From assembly GCF_026130175.1 (NCBI RefSeq), contig NZ_JAIGNI010000004.1, forward strand, positions 116,792 to 180,791: a stretch of 64,000 nt of DNA. The letters run 5' to 3'. This stretch comes from Lyngbya sp. CCAP 1446/10 (GTDB taxonomy: Bacteria > Cyanobacteriota > Cyanobacteriia > Cyanobacteriales > Microcoleaceae). This document shows, piece after piece, positions 43,058 to 51,676 of this stretch. A model generated the notes under the pieces. It was not told the origin of the DNA. It made no database searches and worked only from the letters and a program-made list of their open reading frames with translations. The position numbers and the translations under genes were made by a program. Every line of letters starts with the position of its first letter. The first letter of the stretch is position 1.

Positions 43058-45169
43058 TCACCACTTCCCCAACGCCCCCCAAACAGTACCCGAAATTACG
43101 CCCCAAATCGCCCCCAAACCAGCTCCCACGATCGCACCCGCCACAGGCGCCAACTGCACCGACACCCCACTGCTGACAGCCGGAAACATCGCAGAAACCC
43201 CCGCCCCCAACACCGCACCCGCAAAAGTCCCCAAAAAACTGCCCCAAATCGAACCCAAAGCCGCACCGCTGACACCCGAAGGCTGAAACGACACCGGCAG
43301 CTTCGGCGCAAACCCACAAACACCCAACAAACTCCCAGAAACCACACCCCCGATCGCACCCACACCCGCCGCCACGATCGCCACACCCAGCAATAAACCC
43401 CCAAACTCGATCATCGGCCGCATCTGCCCGTTATATTGCTGCCAAACCACCAACCCAGCCCCCAAACAAACACCAGCCCAAGTCCCTAAAAACGCTCCCC
43501 AAACCGCCCCCAAAAATGCTCCCCGCCGGCCCCACACTCTGCCCATTGGCAGCGCCAGAGGAGGCGGAAAACCAGCCCAAACACAGCCCCACACAGTACC
43601 AATCCCCGCGCCAGATAAAATCGCCTGTCCGATCGCCGAATTATCACTAATCGCCCCAAACACCACACCGCTGATCGCAGCCAAAAAGAAAGCCCCCCAG
43701 AGAGTCCCCACCAAAACTCCCCCCCACTTCCGCCAAATCTGGTTCGGCGACAAAGTAAAAATACCCCACATCATCCCAAAAAAACTGCCCCAAATCGAAC
43801 CGACAAAAATCGCCCCCAAAATCGCGCCGCCACCCTCAGTGATTGCCGAAAAAATCCCCGCCACCGCCGCTAAACACAAAGTGCCCCAAACACCACCCCA
43901 AGCAGCATCCTGAACAATGCGCTCAAACTTGCTAGGGGGAATCCGAGGCACCGGAGTCCGACTCCGAGAAGGAATCGGTAGCATCGGCAGTTGATAGTTG
44001 CCCATTTGGCGTGGCAGCCCCGTGGACTGGTGTTGGCGGCGCACTGCGGTCTCCCTCACGACGGGCGGTGGCTGGGGCTTTTTACGCTTGGTTTTCGCGG
44101 GCTGCAAGTGCAATCCGTTACTGACTGCCTGCCGCGAAGGAAACGGATCGCGACCTTTGAGAAGTTTTGCCCGATCGCACCAAGGGCACCGACTCAAATG
44201 ATTTCCGTATTTGTGCTGAGTGTTTTTGCTGCAAGTAATTAGGGAATCTTCGGCTTCCCGAATCGCATTCACCCAAGTTTTCGCATCCGGGCGCGCCGCC
44301 GGATTGCCGTGCCCTTCCTCAAAACAGCGGAGAAACATCTGCCGCAGTTGGGGATGCAGCATCTCGAAGGCTGGCGCAGCGGGCATCGGGCGGTAGGGTA
44401 TCCGCTTGGTACCGCTGGGAAAATGGCCCGATCGAATTCTCGCTTCTAAAGACGGCGGTTCGTCGCTACCGAGATAAACTCCCGAAAACGGGTGCGTACC
44501 TTCCATCAGCAATTGAAAAATTAATACCGCTAAACCGAACAAATCGTGCTCTGGAGCTCGATCGATATCACGGAAAGTCTGCCCCTGCAATTCCGGCGGC
44601 GTAAACTCCGGTTTCCCCACCGGACACCGATAAACGTAACCTGTATAAGGATCGCGCACTTGAAACGAATCGGTGTCTACCAGCGTTACCAAAGCCGTAT
44701 CCGTGACGAGAATGTTCGACTCGTTGACATCGCCAATGACGTAACCCCTGACGTGGAGGGCGTTTACAGCCGAGGCGAGATTTCTGGCGGTGCGATGGAG
44801 GTAAAGATAGTTAAATAGCGGTTTTTGTTCGCGCCTGGTTTTGGGTGTGTAGAAAGTGTGTACCGGCAAGGCTTTCTTGACGCGCGGCATCACAAAACCG
44901 ACGATTTTTTCGCGCCCGCCGACAGTATGCAGCAAATCTATCGGCCAAGCAATTGATGAGTGTCCCACTTCCGAGATCGGCGCATCCGGCGGCATACTGA
45001 ACATGACAGTGAGTTTGTCGCCGTCTTCGTCTGTCGGTTTGTGGTAGATTTTTGCTACAAGGGACGAGTCTTTGGCGATCGGGTAGATGCGACCTTCACC
45101 GCCACTGGCGATCGCGCTGTTGGTGTCGATCGCAATCAGTTGTCCGCTAAATTGGCGCTGCAACTGCAT
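43058..45169 (-). CDS. Atypical protein kinase (YegI/TerY-P type) with zinc ribbon and membrane tail
   Basis: Of the 703 residues, about 20-300 form an atypical kinase: SGGEGRIYPI, Lys in SLVAKIYHKP, HVRGYVIGDVNESNILVTD (catalytic-loop Asp), and VTLVDTDSFQVRDP (DFG position changed to DTD). A zinc ribbon follows at about 320 (NHLSRCPWCDRAKLLKG), and basic linker to about 400. Residues 415-700 are glycine/tryptophan-rich membrane-like sequence (GAIWG, GSIWGSFFG, GTLWGAFF, repeated). It matches the kinase of TerY-P triads; the PP2C and VWA partners are encoded upstream on the same strand. The last helix (WGALGKW) ends at the stop. Confidence 0.85.
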   Translation of the reverse strand: MQLQRQFSGQLIAIDTNSAIASGGEGRIYPIAKDSSLVAKIYHKPTDEDGDKLTVMFSMPPDAPISEVGHSSIAWPIDLLHTVGGREKIVGFVMPRVKKALPVHTFYTPKTRREQKPLFNYLYLHRTARNLASAVNALHVRGYVIGDVNESNILVTDTALVTLVDTDSFQVRDPYTGYVYRCPVGKPEFTPPELQGQTFRDIDRAPEHDLFGLAVLIFQLLMEGTHPFSGVYLGSDEPPSLEARIRSGHFPSGTKRIPYRPMPAAPAFEMLHPQLRQMFLRCFEEGHGNPAARPDAKTWVNAIREAEDSLITCSKNTQHKYGNHLSRCPWCDRAKLLKGRDPFPSRQAVSNGLHLQPAKTKRKKPQPPPVVRETAVRRQHQSTGLPRQMGNYQLPMLPIPSRSRTPVPRIPPSKFERIVQDAAWGGVWGTLCLAAVAGIFSAITEGGGAILGAIFVGSIWGSFFGMMWGIFTLSPNQIWRKWGGVLVGTLWGAFFLAAISGVVFGAISDNSAIGQAILSGAGIGTVWGCVWAGFPPPLALPMGRVWGRRGAFLGAVWGAFLGTWAGVCLGAGLVVWQQYNGQMRPMIEFGGLLLGVAIVAAGVGAIGGVVSGSLLGVCGFAPKLPVSFQPSGVSGAALGSIWGSFLGTFAGAVLGAGVSAMFPAVSSGVSVQLAPVAGAIVGAGLGAIWGVISGTVWGALGKW

Positions 45170-45359
45170 AGAATTCCGTTAGGGGATAGAGGATTAATCA
45201 ATTTGAGATTTGAGATTTTGGATTTTAGATTAAAGAAAGCTACCCCACTGATAAACCCGTAATTCTATTTTATTGTGAGATGGGCATCCTGCCCGTCCTG
45301 GAAAACTCAGCAAGAGGCTTTCGGGCCTGTTCCACAATAGTTCAATTTTGCAATTGTGC

Positions 45360-46097
45360 TTACAATCGATCGGGATCGATTCCCATTTCTCGCAGTCTTG
45401 ATTCTAAAGCTTGCGATCGCGATCGTTCTTGTTCCAGCAGCATTTCTGCCTGTTCGGCCCGCTGTCGTTCTTGTTCAGCCCGCAGCCGTTCTTGTTCGGC
45501 CCGCGCCTCGGCTTGCTGTCGCAGTCGATCGATCTGAGCAAAACTCATAAATGGTTCTCCAGAGGGCCCGAACATTTCGAGTCCTGTTTCAGATAATTGA
45601 AACCGCACTCCCAGTCTCGGACTTACCCAACCCTCCATTTGTTCAATCTGTTCTAATTTTCCCTCAACCCGCAACCATCCTATCAGTTCCAATTTTTCTG
45701 GATCGTACAAATAGTATTCTTCCACACCGTAGCGTTCGTAAAATTGAAATTTTTGCATCATCGGAGTCAGACGATTTCCCGGCGACCAAATTTCAAAGGC
45801 GACTTGCGGCGCAATATTATCTTCATTCCACTGTTGGTAAGAACCTCGATATCCTTTGGGGATGCCAAAAATTGCCATCACATCTGGTGCTTGGCGTAGT
45901 TTATTATTCCCTTCCACTGGATACCAAAGCAAGTCACCTGCTACCAAAACATTTGGATCGTCTGCAAACAGCAATTCTAAATTTTCTTTAATCCAAACGA
46001 TTAATCGAAACTGATCCGTATTGTTTGACATCGGTTCGCCGTTATCGTCGGGGTAGATGATCTTTGATTTTTCGGGAGATTGCAGTTGTGTAACCAT
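45360..46097 (-). CDS. Uma2 family (DUF820) protein with C-terminal coiled coil
   Basis: Residues 1-180 carry Uma2 blocks: QAPDVMAIFGIPKGYRGSYQ, APQVAFEIWSPGNRLTPMMQ (the catalytic-type Glu), KFQFYERYGVEEYYLYDPEK, and a DGR-like LIGWLRVEG. Residues about 185-240 are a Glu/Arg/Gln coiled coil (LRQQAEARAEQERLRAEQER) ending LREMGIDPDRL. Such coiled-coil Uma2 proteins are common in cyanobacteria. It lies between the atypical kinase and the RNase III-like gene on the same strand. Whether it is a passenger or part of that locus is open. Confidence 0.88.
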   Translation of the reverse strand: MVTQLQSPEKSKIIYPDDNGEPMSNNTDQFRLIVWIKENLELLFADDPNVLVAGDLLWYPVEGNNKLRQAPDVMAIFGIPKGYRGSYQQWNEDNIAPQVAFEIWSPGNRLTPMMQKFQFYERYGVEEYYLYDPEKLELIGWLRVEGKLEQIEQMEGWVSPRLGVRFQLSETGLEMFGPSGEPFMSFAQIDRLRQQAEARAEQERLRAEQERQRAEQAEMLLEQERSRSQALESRLREMGIDPDRL

Positions 46098-46129
46098 TGC
46101 TGTTTTCCCATTTTTTTTAGGAGTTGATT

Positions 46130-47134
46130 TTATTTTAGTCGATCGCCTGTTTCGTCTTCCAGTTCGTCAACTGCGGTTTTGATGAAATTATCCACCAGCC
46201 AGTCGCGGGTACGCGAGAAATTGCTCTCCAATTCTAGGTAATGACTGCCTAATTTTGTTTTAAAGTCTTTCGGGAAAATCTCTTTAGCCCCTAACAGATT
46301 TTTCCAACGAGTTAGCTGGCTGCTGTTGCGATCGGGAAAGCGGTTGTACAGATAGTCGATCGCGATCGCCTCAAGAATGTCCGCCCCCAGGATTTCCCGC
46401 CGTTTTAGCTCATTTTCCAGCGTACCTTTCGACTGCTGAGTTAGATCGAGATGTTCTCCCAGAGTTGGTTCAATCAACTTTTGAATCAGCCAGTTACCCG
46501 CACGGCAAAAATCGCGATCGAACTCTAAGTAAATCGCGCCAAACAAAGCCTCAAAAGTCTCAGCTAAAAAAATATTGTACTCGCTTTTGTCTGTTTCTTT
46601 CCCGCTCCTAACCCGCCAACTAAGTTCCTTCAATTTCCAACTTTGTGTAAATTCCGCCAGTTTTTTATTGTCTGCTAAACGAGATTTTAAAGTTGAGATA
46701 GCATCGCAGTTCAGGTAGGGATATTCGCGGTACAGGTAATCGGTAACAACAGCACCGAAAATCGCTTCCCCTAGGAGTGACAGCCGTTGCTGCTTCACCT
46801 CTTGCCCAGTGGGAGACTCGTGCGGGCGATCGCACTCGCTGGTATGGCAGTGGCTAGTCAAGGCGATTTCCAGCAGTTTGGTTTGCCCAAAGTCCGAAAG
46901 GTCGATCGCTACTTTGACTGCTTCAACATCTACCTGTTTAATTTTGATCAACTCTAATTCTTCTTCACATTTTCCCCACTTTTCCAACCAATCACCGCCA
47001 GCATCTTCCACATAGAAATCAACAAAATCTACCCCATGATTCATCCAATCATCCTGCATTTTTCGGGCAGCTTCTAGTTCTTCAAAGACTTTTTGCAAGT
47101 TGCTTTCAACGGTGCTTGTGCCTTGTACTGTCAT
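46130..47134 (-). CDS. RNase III-like protein with altered catalytic positions
   Basis: ATG 47134 gives 334 residues; the frame also extends to a GTG at 47179. N-terminal residues are helical and acidic. A RNase III-like domain follows: VKQQRLSLLGEAIFGAVVTD, where canonical enzymes have ERLEFLGD, and NIFLAETFEALFGAIYLEFD, where they have AD-x-FEA-L-x-GAIYLD. Two aspartates are therefore Glu, and another acidic residue is Ser. A second degenerate half follows, NELKRREILGADILEAIAID, and SHYLELESNFSRTRDWLVDN. No double-stranded RNA-binding domain is seen. Catalysis is doubtful; RNA binding or a protein-interaction role is possible. Confidence 0.65.
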   Translation of the reverse strand: MTVQGTSTVESNLQKVFEELEAARKMQDDWMNHGVDFVDFYVEDAGGDWLEKWGKCEEELELIKIKQVDVEAVKVAIDLSDFGQTKLLEIALTSHCHTSECDRPHESPTGQEVKQQRLSLLGEAIFGAVVTDYLYREYPYLNCDAISTLKSRLADNKKLAEFTQSWKLKELSWRVRSGKETDKSEYNIFLAETFEALFGAIYLEFDRDFCRAGNWLIQKLIEPTLGEHLDLTQQSKGTLENELKRREILGADILEAIAIDYLYNRFPDRNSSQLTRWKNLLGAKEIFPKDFKTKLGSHYLELESNFSRTRDWLVDNFIKTAVDELEDETGDRLK

Positions 47135-47179
47135 AGTATTGATGTTGATGTAATTTGATTTTATTTCCAACAACTTCAC

Positions 47180-47487
47180 CGCGATTAAATCAAATCTCTA
47201 TCTTTCGTAGGGTGCGCAATGGGTACCTTACCGCTATTGATTGCTGCGGTAAATCTTCCCGTTGCTTAGCATTTGTATCAAGTACCTGTTGCCGCAGTTT
47301 GCCAGACACCTCCCGGAAATAGAAAATGGGAGGAAAAATCTTGGCATAGCCTTCCTTTTTGCGGGAAGCGGGCTGAGGGTTAGGTTTGTGGCCTTGTCTA
47401 GAATTCTGCAATATGTGAGTTATTCAAAATTTTTTCTTCACCGAGTTTTTAGCAGTCGAACTATTCTCAGCAGCAGATCGGGTGAAT
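47180..47487. other. Intergenic gap, no gene recognised
   Basis: The interval has AT-rich sequence, including a short GTAGGGTGCGCAATGGGTACC stretch similar to repeat ends elsewhere. No promoter, RNA or gene was identified. Confidence 0.4.
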
Positions 47488-48249
47488 TTATGGGAATTTG
47501 AGGTAACGACCTGCGGGCAAATTATCACTATTATATAATGCAATGTTAACTAACTGGTTCAGGAAATTTGCATCTTTTGTATCATAACTTAAAAATAGTC
47601 CTCTGTCAATCCCCCAGCCTTGAAGAGTTTGTTGCCATTGTTGATATTTTTGTTCCGAAAACTCATCAGAAAGAGTGGTGACTTGAATGCAGAGGGGCTG
47701 CTGTTGGCGGTTGCTAACGATCGAATCGGTTGCCATAGAAAGATCTGCTACATAGCGATACAAAACACTGCCTTGGCGTTCGACTATCCGGGAGGCGATC
47801 GCACGAATGACGCCATCGTCAGCCGGATCGAATTGACCGGTCTTGAGTTTTTGTTTCCAGATGTAAAATTTGCGATCGTTTTCACTCAGCCATTTAGGAA
47901 ATAGATAGCCGTACCAATACCTTTCTCCTGGAGTCATTAACTCAAACGCCGCTTGTTTTTCTATTTCCGAAGGTAGAGATTGAACTGCCAGCCAAACCTG
48001 AGAATCTCGGATAAGCTGTAGCAAAAAAGCCACCACAAATTTCTTAGCAGTTAGCGAACCGGGTTTAACATCTTTCACCCAGCGATTGATTTCATCCAAT
48101 CTTCTCGCCAAACTCGGATCTATGAGAGCTGCTTCGCTAATTAGGGAGTTGAGCTTATCCTTAATATCTTGTGCTTGCAAGTGACGACCTACTGTACAGA
48201 CTAAACCAGAATTGTGTGACACCTCGATTTTATTATAGAACCGCACCAA
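47488..48249 (-). CDS. Hypothetical protein with a PD-(D/E)XK-like C-terminal region
   Basis: The frame begins at a TTG at 48249; a GTG at 48246 is an alternative. Up to 253 residues are mostly helical: ALIDPSLARRLDEINRWVKD, SLTAKKFVVAFLLQLIRDSQ. The C-terminal 90 residues show YRYVADLSMATDSIVSN, PLCIQVTTLSDEFSEQKYQQ, WQQTLQGWGIDRGLFLSYD and KDANFLNQLVNIALY. The VADLSMATDS...PLCIQV pattern recalls nuclease-fold Asp-x(n)-(E/Q)-x-(K/T) cores, with Gln instead of Glu. I do not recognise a family. It lies between the RNase III-like gene and a membrane protein. Confidence 0.6.
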   Translation of the reverse strand: MVRFYNKIEVSHNSGLVCTVGRHLQAQDIKDKLNSLISEAALIDPSLARRLDEINRWVKDVKPGSLTAKKFVVAFLLQLIRDSQVWLAVQSLPSEIEKQAAFELMTPGERYWYGYLFPKWLSENDRKFYIWKQKLKTGQFDPADDGVIRAIASRIVERQGSVLYRYVADLSMATDSIVSNRQQQPLCIQVTTLSDEFSEQKYQQWQQTLQGWGIDRGLFLSYDTKDANFLNQLVNIALYNSDNLPAGRYLKFP

Positions 48250-48330
48250 ATTTTCGCCTCTGATTACACATCTCGCAAAATTGTTGTGGGTAAGTATCCT
48301 ACCAGCCCTTGACTTTATTTGAGTAGATGC

Positions 48331-49002
48331 CTATTCAATAGTTGCTGCAGATTCCCGCACGCGCAGGTACAATAAAACAAAATAAATATTGATGAACGGT
48401 GTGGCTAAAAATGCGAGTAGATTACTTGCAATCTGAGATGCTAGGGATTGGCCCGTCAGAGCGATGAATAGGGAAATCAATATTATTGGCACAAAAACGA
48501 CAAAAACTATCAGACAAGTCGCTCGACATACCAACCACCAGCGCCCTTTAGTTAATTCCCAACTGCTGCTAAGACTGTCCAGCGCCGAAGAGTTATCAAT
48601 GACGGTAGCGTAACATGAAAATATTAAGCGATATGATACATAAAGCCCGGGAATTATTAGTGCAATGAAACCGGCCAACACCAGCAGCGTACACAGAATA
48701 TTAACCAAAATAATGTGCAGCAATCTTCTGTTTGCTTGATTGAAAGCTTGACCAACAGTTACTTGATTTCTAGTCAAACTTCGGTAAGTGTAGAAAATCA
48801 GGGTTCCCGACAATAAAGGAATAGCCACAAACCAGTAGATAATATTGAAAGTAATACCTGCTGAACCTAGATTGCCAAAACTATTGAGCGCGGTAAATAT
48901 CAAACTGGGAGAGTTGATTATCAACAGGGGAGCGTATAGAGATCCCGTACTAGCAAATGTTTCCCGCAACAAGTCTCTGGCACTAATTTGTTGAGCTGTC
49001 AT
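48331..49002 (-). CDS. Multi-pass membrane protein, 223 aa
   Basis: The protein has six probable membrane helices, for example ITFNIIYWFVAIPLLSGTLI, IILVNILCTLLVLAGFIALI, GLYVSYRLIFSCYATVI, CLIVFVVFVPIILISLFIAL and LAFLATPFINIYFVLLYLRV. The opening MTAQQISARDLLRETFASTG and the short loops (YRSLTRNQVTVGQAFNQANR) resemble DUF975/glycerophosphoryl-diester-type membrane proteins, but no name is secure. It sits 39 bp from the PP2C gene on the same strand, so it may be a membrane component of the triad locus. Confidence 0.7.
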   Translation of the reverse strand: MTAQQISARDLLRETFASTGSLYAPLLIINSPSLIFTALNSFGNLGSAGITFNIIYWFVAIPLLSGTLIFYTYRSLTRNQVTVGQAFNQANRRLLHIILVNILCTLLVLAGFIALIIPGLYVSYRLIFSCYATVIDNSSALDSLSSSWELTKGRWWLVCRATCLIVFVVFVPIILISLFIALTGQSLASQIASNLLAFLATPFINIYFVLLYLRVRESAATIE

Positions 49003-49040
49003 AATTTTTTATCCGGCTTGTGTAAGTGGATTTGAACAGA

Positions 49041-49811
49041 TTAGACATTACTCGCAAAAGTTGCCAACAATAATGTTAAATCATCATCGGTGCGTTCGGA
49101 GACTCTGGGCGATCGCAAAAACGACTCTAACTGCTCTTTTGCATCCGAATCTTCCTTCGCTTCGCCCGAAAACCGAAACAACGGCGTAAAAAACGGCTTG
49201 TGGGGGGTACCTTCGGGGATTTTGAGAGCTAGCATTTGCAAGCCATCGGAAAACACAGCTAAGTGCCGCAGTTTTTCCCGAAGTACCTGAAATTGCGCTG
49301 TTTCGATCGCATTTGGTGAAATCAAAAAGATAGTTTCGTTGATATATTCGCCGCAGGGAGGTATGGTAAGGGCGATCGCATTTCCCGCACTATCACCCGC
49401 CACCGCCGCACCATCACCAATTTGAGCAACTGCGATCAATTCCGGTGTAGCAACAACCGCAATTAAAGTGCAAGCCAAATCTCTCGCCGCCACTTCCCGC
49501 GTTGCCGCTTCTGCTTCCACAGCCGCCCGTGCGACTTGCAGAGAAGCTGTCAAAAATACCTGCCACTCGTCATCACTTTCAGGCTGCAAATCCTGTTGGC
49601 AAATCGTTTCCACAACCGCTTCCACAGCAATTTTCGCTCCAACTTCGGCGAGTGTAGCCGAACCCGCGCCGTCAGCCACTGCTGCCACCAAAACACCGTT
49701 AGGCAAGACGCGCCAACAGTGGGCATCTTGACAGGGCTGCGATCGTTTTTCGTGGCTCGTACCAGTCACCGATGCCGCGACAACTTGCCAATTAAAAGAT
49801 GAATTCTCCAT
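49041..49811 (-). CDS. PP2C-type protein phosphatase
   Basis: PP2C enzymes are metal-dependent Ser/Thr phosphatases; members like YegK occur with VWA and atypical kinase proteins. The 256-residue protein shows SHEKRSQPCQDAHCWRVLPN, LVAAVADGAGSATLAEVGAK (metal-binding VADG-type motif), ACTLIAVVATPELIAVAQIG, DGAAVAGDSAGNAIAL, and AVFSDGLQMLALKIPEGTPH and DDLTLLLATF near the C-terminus. Several Asp that bind metals are in place. It precedes the membrane protein and follows the VWA gene on the same strand, as expected of a TerY-P triad. Confidence 0.9.
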   Translation of the reverse strand: MENSSFNWQVVAASVTGTSHEKRSQPCQDAHCWRVLPNGVLVAAVADGAGSATLAEVGAKIAVEAVVETICQQDLQPESDDEWQVFLTASLQVARAAVEAEAATREVAARDLACTLIAVVATPELIAVAQIGDGAAVAGDSAGNAIALTIPPCGEYINETIFLISPNAIETAQFQVLREKLRHLAVFSDGLQMLALKIPEGTPHKPFFTPLFRFSGEAKEDSDAKEQLESFLRSPRVSERTDDDLTLLLATFASNV

Positions 49812-49984
49812 TAATAACTCTTTTATTCAAAACTTCGTAAATTCAAAATGTAGGGTGTACAATGCCCACTTTAACCTGTTCTGTATTTAAATTGAATATT
49901 TTGGGTGATGCTCAAAGCTCACCCCACAAGAGTTTGATTATTTCTTGAGATACAATTTAAATGCTGAGCGAGCTTACCGCTTGT

Positions 49985-50040
49985 CACTGCCAACTGCCAA
50001 CTGACAACTGCCAACTGCCAACTGTCAACTGCCAACTGAC
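49985..50040. repeat. Heptamer array (GCCAACT), about eight units
   Basis: CCAACTG/CAACTGC units with TGACAAC and TGTCAAC variants repeat about eight times and end at the stop of the VWA gene. Confidence 0.85.
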
Positions 50041-50702
50041 TAAACAGTTCCCCATCCGGGCGGCGGTAATGCGACTTGTTCATCAATTTTTGAGTGAGAA
50101 ACTCTCTGCATACTAGCCGACAGCCAGATGAACATCTCTCGAAAATCTAATCCTCTCAATTTTACAGGCGTGCGCTCGACAATTTCCGCCAGACGGGCGA
50201 TATTAGCACCTTCCACTCCGACAGCAAAAAACGCCACGCGCTTATTAGTTTCTTCCTGTTGAATGCGCTGTGCTGCTATTTCCACAACATCATCTGATTC
50301 GCCTTGAGGTTCACCATCGGTAATCATAAATACCCACGGGCGATAGTAGGTGATCCCATTGTTGCGGTATTCAGATTTACGGGCGGCAATCAAATCTAGT
50401 GCTAGCTGAATGCCGGCGCCCATGTGGGTTTGTCCTTGAGCAGTCAGCAGCGGTGTCTCGAACTGGTCGGCGGTCACGAAGTCTTGCACAACTTTGATAT
50501 TATTGTCAAAGGAAATAATCGCGACTTCGACTCGCTTTTTAGCTAGTTCGTCTTTAATTAGGTCATTCCTAAAAACTTCCAGCCCCTCATTCAAGGCATC
50601 TATGGGTGCGCCTTGCATGGAGCCCGATGTGTCCAGCAGGAGGACGCAGGGACAGCGCGGCTCTGGGTTTTCGGCAAATTCTACGGCTTCGTCTAGTCTC
50701 AT
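50040..50702 (-). CDS. VWA-domain protein (TerY/YegL-like)
   Basis: The start is set at ATG 50702 (MRLDEAVEFAENPEPRCPCV); the open frame continues upstream to 50828 but only translates heptamer-repeat DNA. The 220 residues carry a von Willebrand A domain with the MIDAS motif LLLDTSGSMQG, and KRVEVAIISFDNNIKVVQDF, GAGIQLALDLIAARKSEYRN, WVFMITDGEPQGESDDVVEI (ITDG), and FFAVGVEGANIARLAEI. TerY-type VWA proteins are intracellular here; no signal peptide is seen. It opens the triad locus. Confidence 0.9.
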   Translation of the reverse strand: MRLDEAVEFAENPEPRCPCVLLLDTSGSMQGAPIDALNEGLEVFRNDLIKDELAKKRVEVAIISFDNNIKVVQDFVTADQFETPLLTAQGQTHMGAGIQLALDLIAARKSEYRNNGITYYRPWVFMITDGEPQGESDDVVEIAAQRIQQEETNKRVAFFAVGVEGANIARLAEIVERTPVKLRGLDFREMFIWLSASMQRVSHSKIDEQVALPPPGWGTV

Positions 50703-50755
50703 GGTTCGGGGTTGACCTTGGAGTGGCTCGGTTTTTAGGTTGGTTACTTTATAGC

Positions 50756-50796
50756 AGAAGGAAGAAGGAAGAAGGAAGAAGGAAGAAGGAAGAAGC
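50756..50796. repeat. Heptamer array (GAAGGAA) upstream of the VWA gene
   Basis: About five GAAGGAA units lie 54-95 bp upstream of the assigned VWA start. A similar array lies upstream of msrA. Confidence 0.8.
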
Positions 50797-51032
50797 GATC
50801 GACCGCATGGGTTAGGAGCATTAATCACGTTCTAATCGTCTCGATCGCATTTTACCATTTCCGTGAAATATAGCGTGTTAAATATCTGAAGGGCGATGGC
50901 TTACGCCCCGCTACGCTACGATCTTGTGTTCATCCGCGTGCATCCGCGTGCATCTGCGGTCAAAAAAACAAATTCATTCCTGTCTGTGGTAACATAGGTT
51001 GATAGTATTCCTGCAAAATAAGGATAAGTCTG

Positions 51033-51623
51033 ATGATTGCAAAAATCAGCTTTGACCAATTTCTTGTAGAATGTCCCGAAGATGGATTATACGAACTGGT
51101 GAACGGAGAGATTATCGAAATATTTTCAACCAGAAATCATATTGATGTTGCTAACTGCATCTTAGACTCTTTTCACGCTCAAATAAAAAACCTGAGCTTA
51201 AATTATGTAGTGACAAGCAAAACAGCTATCAGAACTGTAACTAAAGCCGGAGTCGAACAAGGACGGAGACCCGATGTCAGCGTAATCGATCGCGATTTGT
51301 GGTATTCTGACCGTTCTGCCTATGCTGCTATGCGCGAACCAATTCAGTTAGCGGTGGAGGTAACGTCAATGAATTGGAATGTCGATTATATTCATAAATT
51401 GGATGAGTATCAGCGTCTAGGAATTGCCGAATATTGGGTTGTCGATTATTTAGCAATTGCTAGCTCTAAATTCATCGGAAAGCCAAAAGTTGCGACTATA
51501 TTTGTCCACCTTTTGGATGCAGACGGTAACTATCAAACAACTGCATTTAAGGGTAGCGATCGAATTGTGTCGCAGACTTTTCCAGAATTAACGCTGACAG
51601 CCGAACAGGTGATGAATGTTTAA
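51033..51623 (+). CDS. Uma2 family (DUF820) putative endonuclease
   Basis: The 196 residues follow the Uma2 pattern: MIAKISFDQFLVECPEDGLY, ELVNGEIIEIFSTRNHIDVA, RRPDVSVIDRDLWYSDRSAY, then IQLAVEVTSMNWNVDYIHKL (Glu and Asp of the nuclease-like core) and EYWVVDYLAIASSKFIGKPK. It resembles the copy at 13642 (for example NWNVDYIHKLDEY versus NWRDDYHFKFADY), so they are paralogues. The start at 51033 has GGATAAGTCTG upstream. It reads away from the VWA gene, and shares no obvious operon with it. Confidence 0.92.
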   Translation: MIAKISFDQFLVECPEDGLYELVNGEIIEIFSTRNHIDVANCILDSFHAQIKNLSLNYVVTSKTAIRTVTKAGVEQGRRPDVSVIDRDLWYSDRSAYAAMREPIQLAVEVTSMNWNVDYIHKLDEYQRLGIAEYWVVDYLAIASSKFIGKPKVATIFVHLLDADGNYQTTAFKGSDRIVSQTFPELTLTAEQVMNV

Positions 51624-51676
51624 ATTGGTTTGCTCTAGAGAGCCAGTCCGTCAATCTATACAAAATTACTGCAAAT

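Noticed and set aside
43004..43396. Arg/Pro/Thr-rich frames opposite the kinase tail
   Set aside because: They arise from the Gly/Trp-rich coding sequence read on the other strand.
50703..50828. N-terminal extension of the VWA gene
   Set aside because: The extra codons read LLPSSFFLLPSSF from a GAAGGAA heptamer array; conserved VWA sequence begins after 50702.
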